DNA of 64,000 bases from CAVSLM01 sp963728895 (GCA_963728895.1 CAVSLM010000002.1:310001-374000), one strand, 5' to 3'. Positions 18,883 through 28,518 are shown, counted from the first letter of the stretch. The notes: generated by a model from the letters alone, not told the origin. Made by a program: numbers and translations.

Positions 18883-20406
18883 TTAGGGACTGCTTTCCTG
18901 CAGGAGCTTCTCGAACTTCTTGGTTCGCTCTTCGGTCAGTGATCCGGGATTCTGTCCTTTCTTCTCGAGGCTGGCGACCCACTGCGCCTCCTGGCGGAAC
19001 AGCTGGTTCAGGCGATCCTGGTCCACTGACACCGAGAAACTCTTCAGGCGCAAGTTGACGACGTAATCATTGAGCCGCTTGTGCATGATTGCGCGACGCG
19101 TGAGCTTGCGGGTGTTGTCGTCCTTCATGTTCTGGTACTGCGCGTCGCGCACATCGAGAACCTTCACGAGGTGCCAGCCAGCGGGTGACTGCACCGGACC
19201 GCCCAACTCACCCGGAACCAGTGAGAAGGTGGTCTTGTCGAGCTCGGGGAAGCCCGTACCCTTCGCCACCCAGCCCATGTCCCCCAGCGTCTGTTTGGCG
19301 CGCGGATCGATGGAGAACTGCTCCGCCGCCTGGAACATGGTCAGCTCGCCCGCTTCGATCTTCGCCTTGAGTGCCTCGGCCTCGTCGCGGCTCTTCACCA
19401 CCACCATTTGCACCTTGCGCTGCTCGGGCACGCTGATCTGGCTGCCGTTCTTTGCGAACCACGCGTCCAGTTCCTCCTCGCTCGGCGACATGCCGGCCAG
19501 CAGCCGATCGCGGTACAGATTGGTCATGTGGGACTTGCGATATTCGTTGTAGCGCGCCAGATAGGTTGGGTCCTTGTCGAGACCCAGCGCGCGCGCCTTG
19601 TCTGCCATGATGCGGGCGTCGACGATCTGGTTCACCGTCTCGATACGCTCCTGCAGCGCATCGATCCTGCCGCCGCTTGCCTCCGAGCGCTTGCTATCGG
19701 CCATGGCCGGCGCCTTGACGTCGCCCCAGGTGACGGTGCCGGATCCGTAATGCGCCACGACGTCGCTGTCGTCACGCAGTGCGTCGTTCTCCGGCTTGAG
19801 CATGTCTTGTTCGATGCTGACCTCGATGCCCTCGCGGACCTCCTGGCGCAGCTTCGCAATGCGTTCGTCGTACTTGCGCTTGTGCAGCAGCGCCACGACG
19901 GCCGGGCGGGCATCTTCGGAGATCTGCTTTCCCGGAATCGTGCGGCTCTTCATGGCCTCGGCGATCTCTTCCTCGCTCACTTTCAGCTTGCCGACGACCT
20001 CGTCGTTGCGATACAGCAGCGCCAGCATTCCGGTCGTGAAAGCCTGCATGTCGCGCTGATAGACGGGATCTTTGTCCATGCCCTTGCCCAGCGCGTCAAG
20101 ATACAGCAGGTTGGCGCTGATCATCTTGTCGAGCAGCACGATCATCACGCCGTCACGCTGCGGCGTGCCCAGCGCGGGGACCGAAACCCCGACCATCGCG
20201 GAACTGTTGATCATGGTCGAAAGCTGTCCATAGGTGATGTCCTGGTCGCCCACCCGGGCGATCACCTGCGCTCCGTCCGGTGCGGCGACCTGACTCGCAG
20301 TGCTGGAGGGTACCGCCTGAGGCTCCTCCGCGCGCGCGACCGCCAGGGTGACAAAGCTGAACGAGGTGCAGAGCGAAACGATGGCTGCAAAGAGAAATCT
20401 GGTCAT
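18883..20406 (-). CDS. Periplasmic PpiC-type peptidyl-prolyl isomerase
   Basis: 507 residues: signal peptide, a SurA/PrsA-like helical chaperone region (about 45-320), then one parvulin rotamase domain with QTLGDMGWVAKG, FPELDKTTFSLVPGELG and SPAGWHLVKVLD, and a helical C-terminal tail. It would help fold exported proteins in the periplasm. It follows the 9-heme cytochrome on the same strand after a terminator, and its neighbourhood suggests a chaperone dedicated to these large cytochromes (inference). GAGG lies upstream of ATG 20406. Confidence 0.9.
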   Translation of the reverse strand: MTRFLFAAIVSLCTSFSFVTLAVARAEEPQAVPSSTASQVAAPDGAQVIARVGDQDITYGQLSTMINSSAMVGVSVPALGTPQRDGVMIVLLDKMISANLLYLDALGKGMDKDPVYQRDMQAFTTGMLALLYRNDEVVGKLKVSEEEIAEAMKSRTIPGKQISEDARPAVVALLHKRKYDERIAKLRQEVREGIEVSIEQDMLKPENDALRDDSDVVAHYGSGTVTWGDVKAPAMADSKRSEASGGRIDALQERIETVNQIVDARIMADKARALGLDKDPTYLARYNEYRKSHMTNLYRDRLLAGMSPSEEELDAWFAKNGSQISVPEQRKVQMVVVKSRDEAEALKAKIEAGELTMFQAAEQFSIDPRAKQTLGDMGWVAKGTGFPELDKTTFSLVPGELGGPVQSPAGWHLVKVLDVRDAQYQNMKDDNTRKLTRRAIMHKRLNDYVVNLRLKSFSVSVDQDRLNQLFRQEAQWVASLEKKGQNPGSLTEERTKKFEKLLQESSP

Positions 20407-20523
20407 TGGTTACCTCGGAGATGGTGACGCGTCCCGGTCGGCGGGCTGCATCTGGTCCTACACTGCTTGCGTGTTCGCAGACCCGGCACGAGCCTGCCAC
20501 TGAACAAGGTTCCCGAAATAAAA

Positions 20524-20551
20524 GTGGAGGGGAAGAACCGCTCCCCTCCAC
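20524..20551 (-). terminator. Rho-independent terminator after the 9-heme cytochrome
   Basis: On the minus strand a perfect 10-bp stem (GTGGAGGGGA / TCCCCTCCAC) is followed by TTTTATTT. It separates the cytochrome from the isomerase gene downstream. Confidence 0.82.
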
Positions 20552-20561
20552 CGTTGCTGCG

Positions 20562-20594
20562 GGCTCGTCCGGACCGTAACGGTCCGGACGAGCC
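20562..20594. terminator. Long hairpin between cytochrome stop and terminator
   Basis: A near-perfect palindrome with 15 paired bases on each side of TAA (GGCTCGTCCGGACCG ... CGGTCCGGACGAGCC), eight bases after the cytochrome stop. It has no T-run of its own and may protect the 3' end of the transcript or act with the next hairpin. Confidence 0.6.
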
Positions 20595-20602
20595 TCCGTG
20601 CC

Positions 20603-23600
20603 TTACCAGCCGCAGGTACTACCGGCAAGCTGCTGCGACACCGCGGCCCACACTTCGCGGTTGGCGCGACCCTTCGCCAAGTGCTGCTTCCAGGTCAGGT
20701 TGCCGCAGGAGACCATGCTGGCGTAGTTGTCGTTGTTGAACGCGTTGCCGGTCCGATGACAGGCCACGCATACACCGCCGGGTGCCAGTGCGGTAGTCGC
20801 GTCCGGCTGCCAGTTACCCGGGCTGACCTCCTTGAATCCCGCAACATGGCCCAGCTGCAGCTCCTCCACCTGGTCCATCACGTTGCGCGGTGCACGGGTC
20901 GCCTCGGCATGGCGCTGCCACTGGCGTTGTGCGACATGGTTGGCGCTGGTGCTGGTATCGGCGATGGCATCCCGGTAGTCCCCATGACAGTTGAGACACA
21001 TCGAGTCGCGCGGATCGGCATTGGCCGTGAACTCGTGCTGCCAGCCCACCGCACCGTCGAAGTCGTTCACCAGACCGGCCAGACTTCCACCCGTGACGAA
21101 CCAACTCGGTACGCCCGCGGAGTTGACCGCATGGCAGGCAGAGCACTTCAACGGACCGTGCGAGCCGTCCATATTGAGGTTGGCCGCCTGGGCATAGGTC
21201 GTGGTATCGACACCCGGGGTACCCGGCCCTGCCGTAAGATCCGGCGCCACAGGATACAGTCCGTGGATGGACTCATGGCAGCCCTGGCAGGTGATGTCGC
21301 GGTGACCGCGCGAGTAGCGCATCAATCCGGCCTTGCGCGGATAGTTGAAGGGTGCGAAGCCATTGATGTTGCCGCTCTGCTCCACATACGGCGCTGCATG
21401 GCAGTCCGCACAATGCGGCTCACCCGGCGACAGCCAGTGATCGCGTGCATCATCGGCGGCGTTGAAGGGCACCGCGACGCCACTGTCGGCGACGTTCACG
21501 AAGCCGGCCACACCGTCGAGGGTGCCGTTCTCCGGATGCAGCCACAGGCTGGTATTGCTCTTGTTGTTGTTGATCGCGGCCACGCATGCCGGCGTGGTGC
21601 ACAGGCTGAGGATATTGACGTTGAATCTGCCGTCAGGATCGTACCCGCTGTCCACCGGCGTCCCCGAGCCGTCCACCTCGATCACCGCCATCAGGGCATC
21701 GTCATACAGCGGGTCCCATATATCACGCGTATGATCGATGCCGTCCGGAGTGGAACCGTTGACGTTATCCTTGGGATCCAGCCACGACACCACGGTATCG
21801 ACGCTCCTGCCGATCATGCTCGCCAGTGTCGTCAGATTCGGTGCCGCGCGCGGATTGGTGGTGCAGTTGTTGTGCACCAGATCCACGCAATCCTCCGCCT
21901 TCCAGATCTCCTGGCTCAGCTGGGTATGGCAGTTGGTGCACCAGATGCCGCGGGTGCCGACGTCGCTGCCAGCCAGTCCGGCCTGGTTGTAGAACACGTT
22001 CGCCGAGAGCCACTCGCCGACGGCGTTCAGATGCTCAGGCGTCTCCGCGCCGTCCACATCCTTGTACGGGTTGGAATGCACGTCGCGACCGACGAAACAG
22101 CCCCCTGCCGCCAGACGGTTGTCGGAATCGGCATAGAAGTTGTCGCCACCCGCGGTGATCGGGTAGCCGTCCAGGACGCCGGTGGAGCGGTGCGCCGGGT
22201 GGCAGCCCTGGCAGCTGCCGTCTCGGCCAAGGCTGTCGGCGAACACCAGATGACCGCCCGGGCCCTGGCTCGGGCTGCGATGCGCGCGGTGTATTGCTTC
22301 GGTGATCGGACGGATGGTCAGCGTGCCGCCCGGATCGAAGCTCGCCGAGGTGACTGCGGCGATCACGTTATCCGCATGGCATTTCTGACAGATCACGCTC
22401 TCGTGGCCGAGACGCGTCTCCTGCACGAACGGGGCAGGAATATAGGTGCAGCCCGGACGCTGATTGCCCGGATCGCTGGCCGGATAGCAGCTCGTGAAGT
22501 TGGTGCCCATCTGGTTGTCGTGCAGCGACAGGATGCTGATCGCGGCACCCTTCAGGCGCGAGTACCAGTCCGAGTCACCCGCCGCGGTATCGAGATCGTA
22601 GTAGGCCTTCCAGAAGTCGATCTCCTGATGCACCAGGGCCGAAGCCGCCGTTCCGGAGACGTTCGGCGCGTTGGGCGTGTCGAAAGCGGAGTGGCAGCGT
22701 TCGCAGTTCGGGATGTCGATCGGCGCCGTGCCGAAGCCGATCACCGGCTTGCCGGCATCCAGCACCGGCTGACCCACGCCTTGCGGCGCGTCGGGATCGT
22801 AGTGGTGCAGCTGCGCCTTCATCACCACGTAGGGACGAATCGAATCCTCGTCCACCAGACCCGGATCGGCGAAGAAGTCCAGCGTATCCTCCAGGGGCGT
22901 CAGCGGCAGCCCCAGTGCCTCCCAGATCCGAGGCGAGGTCAGGGTGATGGGCAGATCCTCCAGCACCTTCATCTGGGTGTAGACGATGGTGCCGGTATCC
23001 CCGGAGAAGGTCAGCAGGTTACCCTTGGAGAAGCCATTGCAGTCGTTGGCTTCCGTAGTCGGGTCCGCGGGATTGAAACCCGCGTCCTGGGGATCGGCAT
23101 GCGCCCTGGTTATCGGACCCAGCGGATGCAGGGCCGGACCACAGTCGGCGGGCACCGGAACGTCGACGCCCAGGTAGATCTTGTCCGAGTCCTTACCCGG
23201 CGGAACCGTCTTGGAACCCTCCAGGTCGCCGTATACGTACAGGTGGTTCAGCCAGCCGTTGGCATAGCCGCCGGGATCGTAGCTGCCGTCGCCGATGTAC
23301 GAATTGTAATAACCCTCGCGCAGCCCCTGCTTCAGACTGCCGTCCCCATTCTTGGCCGTCGCGTCGTAGATGGTGTTCCACATGAACATCGAGTTCAGCT
23401 CTTGCGCGCTGATCAGGCGGCCGTTCTGTGCCCGCCCGCGGCCGTCGTTGCGCGGCTGCGCCTCGTGCCAGTAGCGCAGCACGTACTTCTGGAAGTCACC
23501 GTTGACATCGAGCTCGGGATCGCGCAGCACCGTCTCACGTCCGAAGGCGTCCTTGTTCTGTGCCGGATCGCCCTCCAGCAGCTTGGGGAAGTCCTCGCTG

Positions 23601-24559
23601 TTGACGCCCTTGTCGGTCTTCACCACCTGGGCCAGGATCGAGTTGTAGGGCGGCAGAACGCAGCAGTAGGCGAACTCGAAGCCGGTACAGTGCATCCCGA
23701 GCTCGTAGTTCATCAGGATATTGAACTGGTTCTGTTGACCCGCGGGCTTGACGACCAGGCTGGTCTCCACATTCAGCGTCACAGTCGCTGTGTTGGATGT
23801 GCTGCCGTGCGAATCCTTCGCCTGATAGGTGAAGCTGTCGGAGCAGGCAGCGGGCGTGGGCGGCTCGGCAGTCGACGTCTGCGCGCACAGACTGGCGTTG
23901 AGACTGCCCGGCGGCGTATACGTGAAGGAACCGTCGGTCTGGAGCACGTAGCTGCCACCTGCGAGTGTGGTGCCGCTGGCCGCGACGGCTGAGAGGGTGT
24001 CTCCCATGCCCGCGTCCGGATCAGTGTCATGCAACAGCACACCGGGACGCGGCACTTCGGCATGACCATCGCGCGTTACGACGGCGGTGTCGATCGCGAA
24101 GGTGTCGTCGCCCGCGGTGGGCGGACCATTGGCACCTCCCGCAGGCCCGGGCGGATGGCCGAAGTACTGGCGCATGGTCGTGACATCGAGGTTGTTCACG
24201 ATGCCGTCGCCGTTGAAATCCGCGTCCGGATCAGCCGTTCCGAATGCGGTTCTCAGCAAAGTCACATCCAGGTTGTTGGTCGTGTTGTCGTTGTTCAGGT
24301 CTGCGTCGCAGACATTGCCGTAGCCGTCGCCGTCCGTGTCCCGCTGGATACGCGGGTCTGCCGCCGGGTAGGTGTTCGGACCGTTCGGCACTTCGATGCA
24401 GTTGTCGATGGCGTCGTCCACGCCATCACCGTCTGTGTCGACTGCCCAGGTGGCAGCGGCAAACAGCAGCAGGGGAACGGCGAGTAGCATGCGCGCCGCG
24501 CCGCCTATCGGCTCGCCGCCGCTGCGTGCGGTGGCATTGCGTCGATGAAGGGGTCTCAT
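20603..24559 (-). CDS. Nine-heme cytochrome with dockerin-like and cadherin-like domains
   Basis: 1318 residues. Signal sequence (about 24-40), a thrombospondin-3/dockerin-type calcium module (41-135: DTDGDGVDD, DLNNDNTTNNLD, DFNGDGIVNNLD), a tandem-95/cadherin-like beta domain (about 150-265), then a long region with nine heme sites: CERCH, CQKCH, CQGCH, CTNCH, CADCH, CQGCH, CSACH, CLNCH and CVACH. A Cys-rich stretch GMHCTGFEFAYCC precedes the hemes. I expect a surface or periplasmic electron carrier. The first 140 residues are nearly identical to those of the next cytochrome. Start ATG 24559 has AGGAGGAG; another ATG with a good ribosome site at 24643 would add 28 residues that look noncoding. 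Confidence 0.9.
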   Translation of the reverse strand: MRPLHRRNATARSGGEPIGGAARMLLAVPLLLFAAATWAVDTDGDGVDDAIDNCIEVPNGPNTYPAADPRIQRDTDGDGYGNVCDADLNNDNTTNNLDVTLLRTAFGTADPDADFNGDGIVNNLDVTTMRQYFGHPPGPAGGANGPPTAGDDTFAIDTAVVTRDGHAEVPRPGVLLHDTDPDAGMGDTLSAVAASGTTLAGGSYVLQTDGSFTYTPPGSLNASLCAQTSTAEPPTPAACSDSFTYQAKDSHGSTSNTATVTLNVETSLVVKPAGQQNQFNILMNYELGMHCTGFEFAYCCVLPPYNSILAQVVKTDKGVNSEDFPKLLEGDPAQNKDAFGRETVLRDPELDVNGDFQKYVLRYWHEAQPRNDGRGRAQNGRLISAQELNSMFMWNTIYDATAKNGDGSLKQGLREGYYNSYIGDGSYDPGGYANGWLNHLYVYGDLEGSKTVPPGKDSDKIYLGVDVPVPADCGPALHPLGPITRAHADPQDAGFNPADPTTEANDCNGFSKGNLLTFSGDTGTIVYTQMKVLEDLPITLTSPRIWEALGLPLTPLEDTLDFFADPGLVDEDSIRPYVVMKAQLHHYDPDAPQGVGQPVLDAGKPVIGFGTAPIDIPNCERCHSAFDTPNAPNVSGTAASALVHQEIDFWKAYYDLDTAAGDSDWYSRLKGAAISILSLHDNQMGTNFTSCYPASDPGNQRPGCTYIPAPFVQETRLGHESVICQKCHADNVIAAVTSASFDPGGTLTIRPITEAIHRAHRSPSQGPGGHLVFADSLGRDGSCQGCHPAHRSTGVLDGYPITAGGDNFYADSDNRLAAGGCFVGRDVHSNPYKDVDGAETPEHLNAVGEWLSANVFYNQAGLAGSDVGTRGIWCTNCHTQLSQEIWKAEDCVDLVHNNCTTNPRAAPNLTTLASMIGRSVDTVVSWLDPKDNVNGSTPDGIDHTRDIWDPLYDDALMAVIEVDGSGTPVDSGYDPDGRFNVNILSLCTTPACVAAINNNKSNTSLWLHPENGTLDGVAGFVNVADSGVAVPFNAADDARDHWLSPGEPHCADCHAAPYVEQSGNINGFAPFNYPRKAGLMRYSRGHRDITCQGCHESIHGLYPVAPDLTAGPGTPGVDTTTYAQAANLNMDGSHGPLKCSACHAVNSAGVPSWFVTGGSLAGLVNDFDGAVGWQHEFTANADPRDSMCLNCHGDYRDAIADTSTSANHVAQRQWQRHAEATRAPRNVMDQVEELQLGHVAGFKEVSPGNWQPDATTALAPGGVCVACHRTGNAFNNDNYASMVSCGNLTWKQHLAKGRANREVWAAVSQQLAGSTCGW

Positions 24560-24735
24560 TCTTTGCTCCTCCTGACCTTCGGTGTGCGTCGTAGCTGCGG
24601 GCCGACGAACCATGCGCCCGCGAACCCAGCGTAAATGAATCATCTTGGTCCTCCTCCCGCCCCCGCCAATTCAGATTGGCGTGTTTCGGATTGCGCCGTC
24701 ACCGGCGCCGTCGACACCATTGGCATGGCACCGTC

Positions 24736-24767
24736 GGGGTTTGCCGCGGCACGCTGCGGCAAACCCC
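24736..24767 (-). terminator. Hairpin after the 13-heme cytochrome
   Basis: A perfect 12-bp stem (GGGGTTTGCCGC / GCGGCAAACCCC) with an 8-base loop, 19 bases past the stop codon at 24787. There is no T-run, so it may be a stabilising 3' structure rather than a full terminator; the two cytochromes may be partly co-transcribed. Confidence 0.6.
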
Positions 24768-24786
24768 TTCCCTCACGCGGCCTGGA

Positions 24787-27700
24787 CTACGGCCGGATCA
24801 GTCCGGTCACATTTCCGCCCAGATCCTCGATGGAGTCGTAGAGCGTCTGGAGGACGTACTTGTAGTTGTGAATACCGCTACCCGGATCCTGTGCCGAGTG
24901 GTAGTTGAACGCGGCCTGCAACAGCTTCTTGTCGAACGTGGCGTAGCTCGCGTTGGTATCGGCATTGAAGAAGTACGGATAGCCGCCGGGTACGTACGTG
25001 ATCGGGTCGAGCCCGTTGGCCGCAGTGTAGGCCTGCATGGCGGCCAGCAGCCGCGCCTGCATGCCATCCACCTCATGCCGGAAGCTCTCGCCCACGCCGT
25101 CGCCGTCGTAGTCGGTGTTGCGGTAGCCGAACGGCCGTCCCAGGTCAGCAAAATCGGTCACGCCGTAATGGCAGCCGTTGCAACCGGAGGCATCGGCATC
25201 AGGGAAGAAGTGGTGATCCTTCTTCACCTCGCCGGTGATCTGGCGCCGCTCCAAGTGGCACTGGATGCAGTCCTGCTTCTTGACCTGCTCGTGCCCGATG
25301 AACCCGTTCTTGCCGTTGTAGGTCTTGCCCGGATACTCAAAGCCCGCAGTCACCTCGCTGCCGAAGAAGATGGCGGCCTCCGCGAAGTAGTGGCGGTTGA
25401 TGAAGCGGTAGTAGCCGTTGCCAGCAGGTGTGGCGTTCACGACCGACAGACCCGACTCGCGTCCCTGGTGGCACTGCATGCAGATGTTGCTGGAATCGCC
25501 CAGGGTCTTGATGGCACCCGAGGGGAACACCACCTGCTGCACCTTCCCAGCCTGGTAGACAGTCTCGCCACCGCCGTTATCCTCGTGGCAGGTATTGCAG
25601 TTCAGCACCTTCGGATAGATGGCGGACTGCGCAGTTACGGCCGTGAAGGTCGGGTTGATCCCTGCGCTGGTCAGCGTGTAGGGCGGTGTGCCGGTGGCCA
25701 GGCTGCTGTCGGCGAGCTGCGCGAATCCTGCCTGGCTGTGGCAGCGGGCGCAGCCGACATCCACCTCACCGGCATCGTTCCAGTGGTTGAACGGCTCGCC
25801 ATAGCCGTCGGCGTGACCGGACCTGGCCCACTGCGTGACGATGTTGTCTACCGACGGATCGGTCGCATCATGCGCGTGGCAGTTGTTGCAGGAGTCGGGG
25901 ATCGGACCGACGGTGAAATCACCCTCGGGGATGAAGCCCGTCCACTGGAACTCGGCCGGCTGCAGCACGAAACCGGGCCAGATGGGCTCGAACACGTGGC
26001 TCTTCACGTCGCCTTCGTTGGCGGTCTTCGCCGTCGAGGGCATGTGACAGCTGGTGCAGCGGGTTTCGAAGCTGACGTCCATGAACGCGCGGTTCTTGAC
26101 GTGGGTGCGGACGGTATTCCTCACCAGCGTCGTATTGCCGGTGATGTCCGCATTGGTGATACCGGCAAAATCGCCGTGCGTGGCATGGCAGCTCAGACAC
26201 AGCGCGTTGCGATTCACCGACGGATTGTTGGGCACGCCCTCATTGGAGGTCACGACCAGATGCGCCAGCCCGGGATCGCCGAAGTCATAATGCACGTCGT
26301 GGCACACGTAGCAGGGATGGTCGTAGGTGTGGTCCGCCGCGTGCGGGCCGTTGGCATGGTCCTGCCGCTGCTGAGAGCCGTGCACGGAAGTGATGTAGTC
26401 CTTTTCCGCCACTTCCACGCCAGGATGCGGGTTGATCATGCTATTGCCGTCCGCGTCGTGCGCGCCCCAGTAGTTGAGCTTGTCCTGGGAGATGGTGAAG
26501 TAGTCCGCCAGATTCATCCCCGGACGGTACAGCTCGGGATTGCCGCTGGTGTCGGTCTTGCTGGGGTACGCCAGGGCCGCACCACCGGCATTGGCAAAGT
26601 TGCCGGTGCCCTGTGTGTGGCACTGGTAGCAGACATAGTTGCGCAGCAGCAGCGTATCCACGGTGTTCACGACGCTGTCGCCATTCAGGTCGGTGGTCGC
26701 CGTCTGCCGGTCCGGATTGAAGATGGTGGCGCGCTTCTGCGCAACCGTGGGCGCCGGCAAGTGCGCCGCCCCGGGACCGTGGCAGGCCTCGCAAGCCACG
26801 TTGATGTCGGCGAACGTCATGGTCCACTGGTTGCTCTGGTACGCGATCTCCACACCGGTGGAATGGCAGCCGGCGCAGCGCCGTTCGTAGGCCGTATCGG
26901 TGTCCAGGCTGGTCCTGGGCAGGTTGCTCGCGTCGTACCAGACGTCGAAGTCATAGGGCTCGTACTGCGCGGTCTTGGCGTTGAAAAGCAGCGGCAGGAC
27001 GTAGTTGCTGAGGCCGATCTTGGTGACGTAGAGCTGCTTGTACTGGGCCTCGCCGTTCAGGATCCGCCCATCGTGATTGGCATCGGCTACGGTCGGATTC
27101 GGCGTCGTGGAGCCGCCGAGGGTATAGTCGATGAAGTAGGTGTTGCTCCCGATCATAACGTACGGGCCCGAGGTGCTGTTGCCCAGCTTCGGTGCGTTGC
27201 TGCCCAGCGCGTCGAAAGCGAAACCGCCCGGCAGACTGCGGACGTCGTGGGTGGTCCCGTCGAAGAAATCCGAATGACCCGAATTGTCGGCGTCGTTGAT
27301 GTAGTTCGCCTCCGCATCGCCGAGGCGCAGGATCTGCGTGTGCGCAGTGACCGACCACGCCTCGTGCTTGGCAAGGTGGCAGGAAGCGCAGGCCGCCGAG
27401 CCCACGTATCCGCCTGGCGACACCGTCTGGGGCGTAACCACGGCTGCCGGCGCCGTACCCGCAGTGCCCGCAGGTCCGGGCGGTTTGCCGAAGTACTGCC
27501 GTTGAATCGTGACGTCCAGGTTGTTCACGGCGCCGTCGCCGTTGAAATCGGCATCCGGACCAGGCGTTCCGAATGCGGCTCTCAGCAAGGTCACATCCAG
27601 ATTGTTGGTCGTCCCGTCGTTGTTCAGGTCTGCGTCGCAGACATTGCCATAGCCGTCGCCATCCGTGTCGCGCTGGATGCGCGGATCTCCCGCCGGATAG

Positions 27701-27888
27701 GTGGCCGGACCGTTGGGCACCTCGATGCAGTTGTCGACGGCATCGTCTACGCCATCGCCGTCCGTGTCGGCTGCCCAAACAGCGGTGGCAAACAGCAGCA
27801 GGGGAACGGCGAGCAGGATGCGCGCCGCGCCGCCTTTCAGCTCGCCGCCGCTGCAGGCGGTGGCGTTGCGTCGATGAACGGGTCTCAT
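24787..27888 (-). CDS. Thirteen-heme cytochrome with dockerin-like module
   Basis: 1033 residues. Signal sequence (24-40), a dockerin/thrombospondin-3-type module (41-135), then 13 CxxCH sites beginning CASCH at residue 167: CAGCH, CEACH, CYQCH, CYVCH, CLSCH, CTSCH, CNNCH, CARCH, CNTCH, CMQCH, CIQCH and CNGCH. Motifs such as HEAWSVTAHT and CEACHGPGAAH recall the cytochrome c554/multiheme reductase superfamily, but no substrate-site heme (CxxCK) is evident. It is probably exported and surface-associated. Start ATG 27888 is preceded by AGGAGGAG; the frame stays open to 28041 without support. It is paralogous only in the first 140 residues to the 9-heme protein downstream. Confidence 0.9.
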   Translation of the reverse strand: MRPVHRRNATACSGGELKGGAARILLAVPLLLFATAVWAADTDGDGVDDAVDNCIEVPNGPATYPAGDPRIQRDTDGDGYGNVCDADLNNDGTTNNLDVTLLRAAFGTPGPDADFNGDGAVNNLDVTIQRQYFGKPPGPAGTAGTAPAAVVTPQTVSPGGYVGSAACASCHLAKHEAWSVTAHTQILRLGDAEANYINDADNSGHSDFFDGTTHDVRSLPGGFAFDALGSNAPKLGNSTSGPYVMIGSNTYFIDYTLGGSTTPNPTVADANHDGRILNGEAQYKQLYVTKIGLSNYVLPLLFNAKTAQYEPYDFDVWYDASNLPRTSLDTDTAYERRCAGCHSTGVEIAYQSNQWTMTFADINVACEACHGPGAAHLPAPTVAQKRATIFNPDRQTATTDLNGDSVVNTVDTLLLRNYVCYQCHTQGTGNFANAGGAALAYPSKTDTSGNPELYRPGMNLADYFTISQDKLNYWGAHDADGNSMINPHPGVEVAEKDYITSVHGSQQRQDHANGPHAADHTYDHPCYVCHDVHYDFGDPGLAHLVVTSNEGVPNNPSVNRNALCLSCHATHGDFAGITNADITGNTTLVRNTVRTHVKNRAFMDVSFETRCTSCHMPSTAKTANEGDVKSHVFEPIWPGFVLQPAEFQWTGFIPEGDFTVGPIPDSCNNCHAHDATDPSVDNIVTQWARSGHADGYGEPFNHWNDAGEVDVGCARCHSQAGFAQLADSSLATGTPPYTLTSAGINPTFTAVTAQSAIYPKVLNCNTCHEDNGGGETVYQAGKVQQVVFPSGAIKTLGDSSNICMQCHQGRESGLSVVNATPAGNGYYRFINRHYFAEAAIFFGSEVTAGFEYPGKTYNGKNGFIGHEQVKKQDCIQCHLERRQITGEVKKDHHFFPDADASGCNGCHYGVTDFADLGRPFGYRNTDYDGDGVGESFRHEVDGMQARLLAAMQAYTAANGLDPITYVPGGYPYFFNADTNASYATFDKKLLQAAFNYHSAQDPGSGIHNYKYVLQTLYDSIEDLGGNVTGLIRP

Positions 27889-28015
27889 TCTTTGCTCCTC
27901 CTGACCTTCGTGGGATCGCTGGTCGCAAGGCGGATTGCCGTTGCCGCGCTTTGCCTTGCTCTTGTCCCGCCGTGCCTTGCCGCCGCGGCGTCGTTGGTTA
28001 CCGCGAATGCAGCGA

Positions 28016-28066
28016 TCACTGGCTGGCACACATTGCCGCAAGCCAGCTGGCTCGCATTGATTTCAT
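28016..28066 (-). CDS. Possible 16-codon leader peptide
   Basis: MKSMRASWLAAMCASQ, starting ATG 28066 with an excellent GAAGGAGGAG seven bases upstream. The sequence resembles a truncated signal peptide. Shifting by one base, the frame runs on as VIAAFAVTNDAAAAR... and stops in a TGA overlapping the ATG of the 13-heme gene, so this may be a frameshifted small exported protein or a true leader peptide. Its expression is unproven. Confidence 0.35.
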   Translation of the reverse strand: MKSMRASWLAAMCASQ

Positions 28067-28518
28067 GGCTCCTCCTTCAGAGCACCGCCCGAAATATTGG
28101 TATCGACTGCGGGTCGCGGCCCGAGCGTACCGCAACGCGTCAGTGCCCAATTCTTTCCCCGGCACATCCCGGTGCGCGATCGATGATTTCCAGTGGAATG
28201 GAATCGAGAAAAGCGAACGAGCCGCTACAAGAAACGGGCAACATCCGTTCTCCTCCGTACGTTCAGTTCTTCTTGTTGTAATTGACCGAACTCGTGCCGG
28301 TCTTGTTGTGGGACGACTCCGAAGGTCCGCATAGCCGACGTTCGGGACCGCCCTCCGCATTGTCCCCACCGGGGCACTGCTATGCCGGCGGTACTTGCCG
28401 CTGCCACTGGTGACGCGGCGCTACGGCACCTAGGGCCCCGAGCAAGTCCCATACCGCCCGGGAAGGTCACCCCCAACTTGCGCATTCCATGGCTCTTCCT
28501 TCAGCGCTTCACTCCTCG

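Noticed and set aside
17844..19058. 404-codon frame through the repeat array
   Set aside because: The 112-bp unit is not a multiple of three, so the frame rotates through the same DNA; not a protein.
20681..23992. 1103-codon plus-strand open frame
   Set aside because: Antisense to the 9-heme cytochrome; no ribosome site, no family motif, a shadow of high GC coding.
24643..24645. Upstream ATG for the 9-heme cytochrome
   Set aside because: It has a good ribosome site, but the 28 added residues look noncoding and are absent from the paralog; kept only as an alternative.
24676..28281. 1201-codon plus-strand open frame
   Set aside because: Antisense to the 13-heme cytochrome, Val/Arg-rich shadow translation without motifs.
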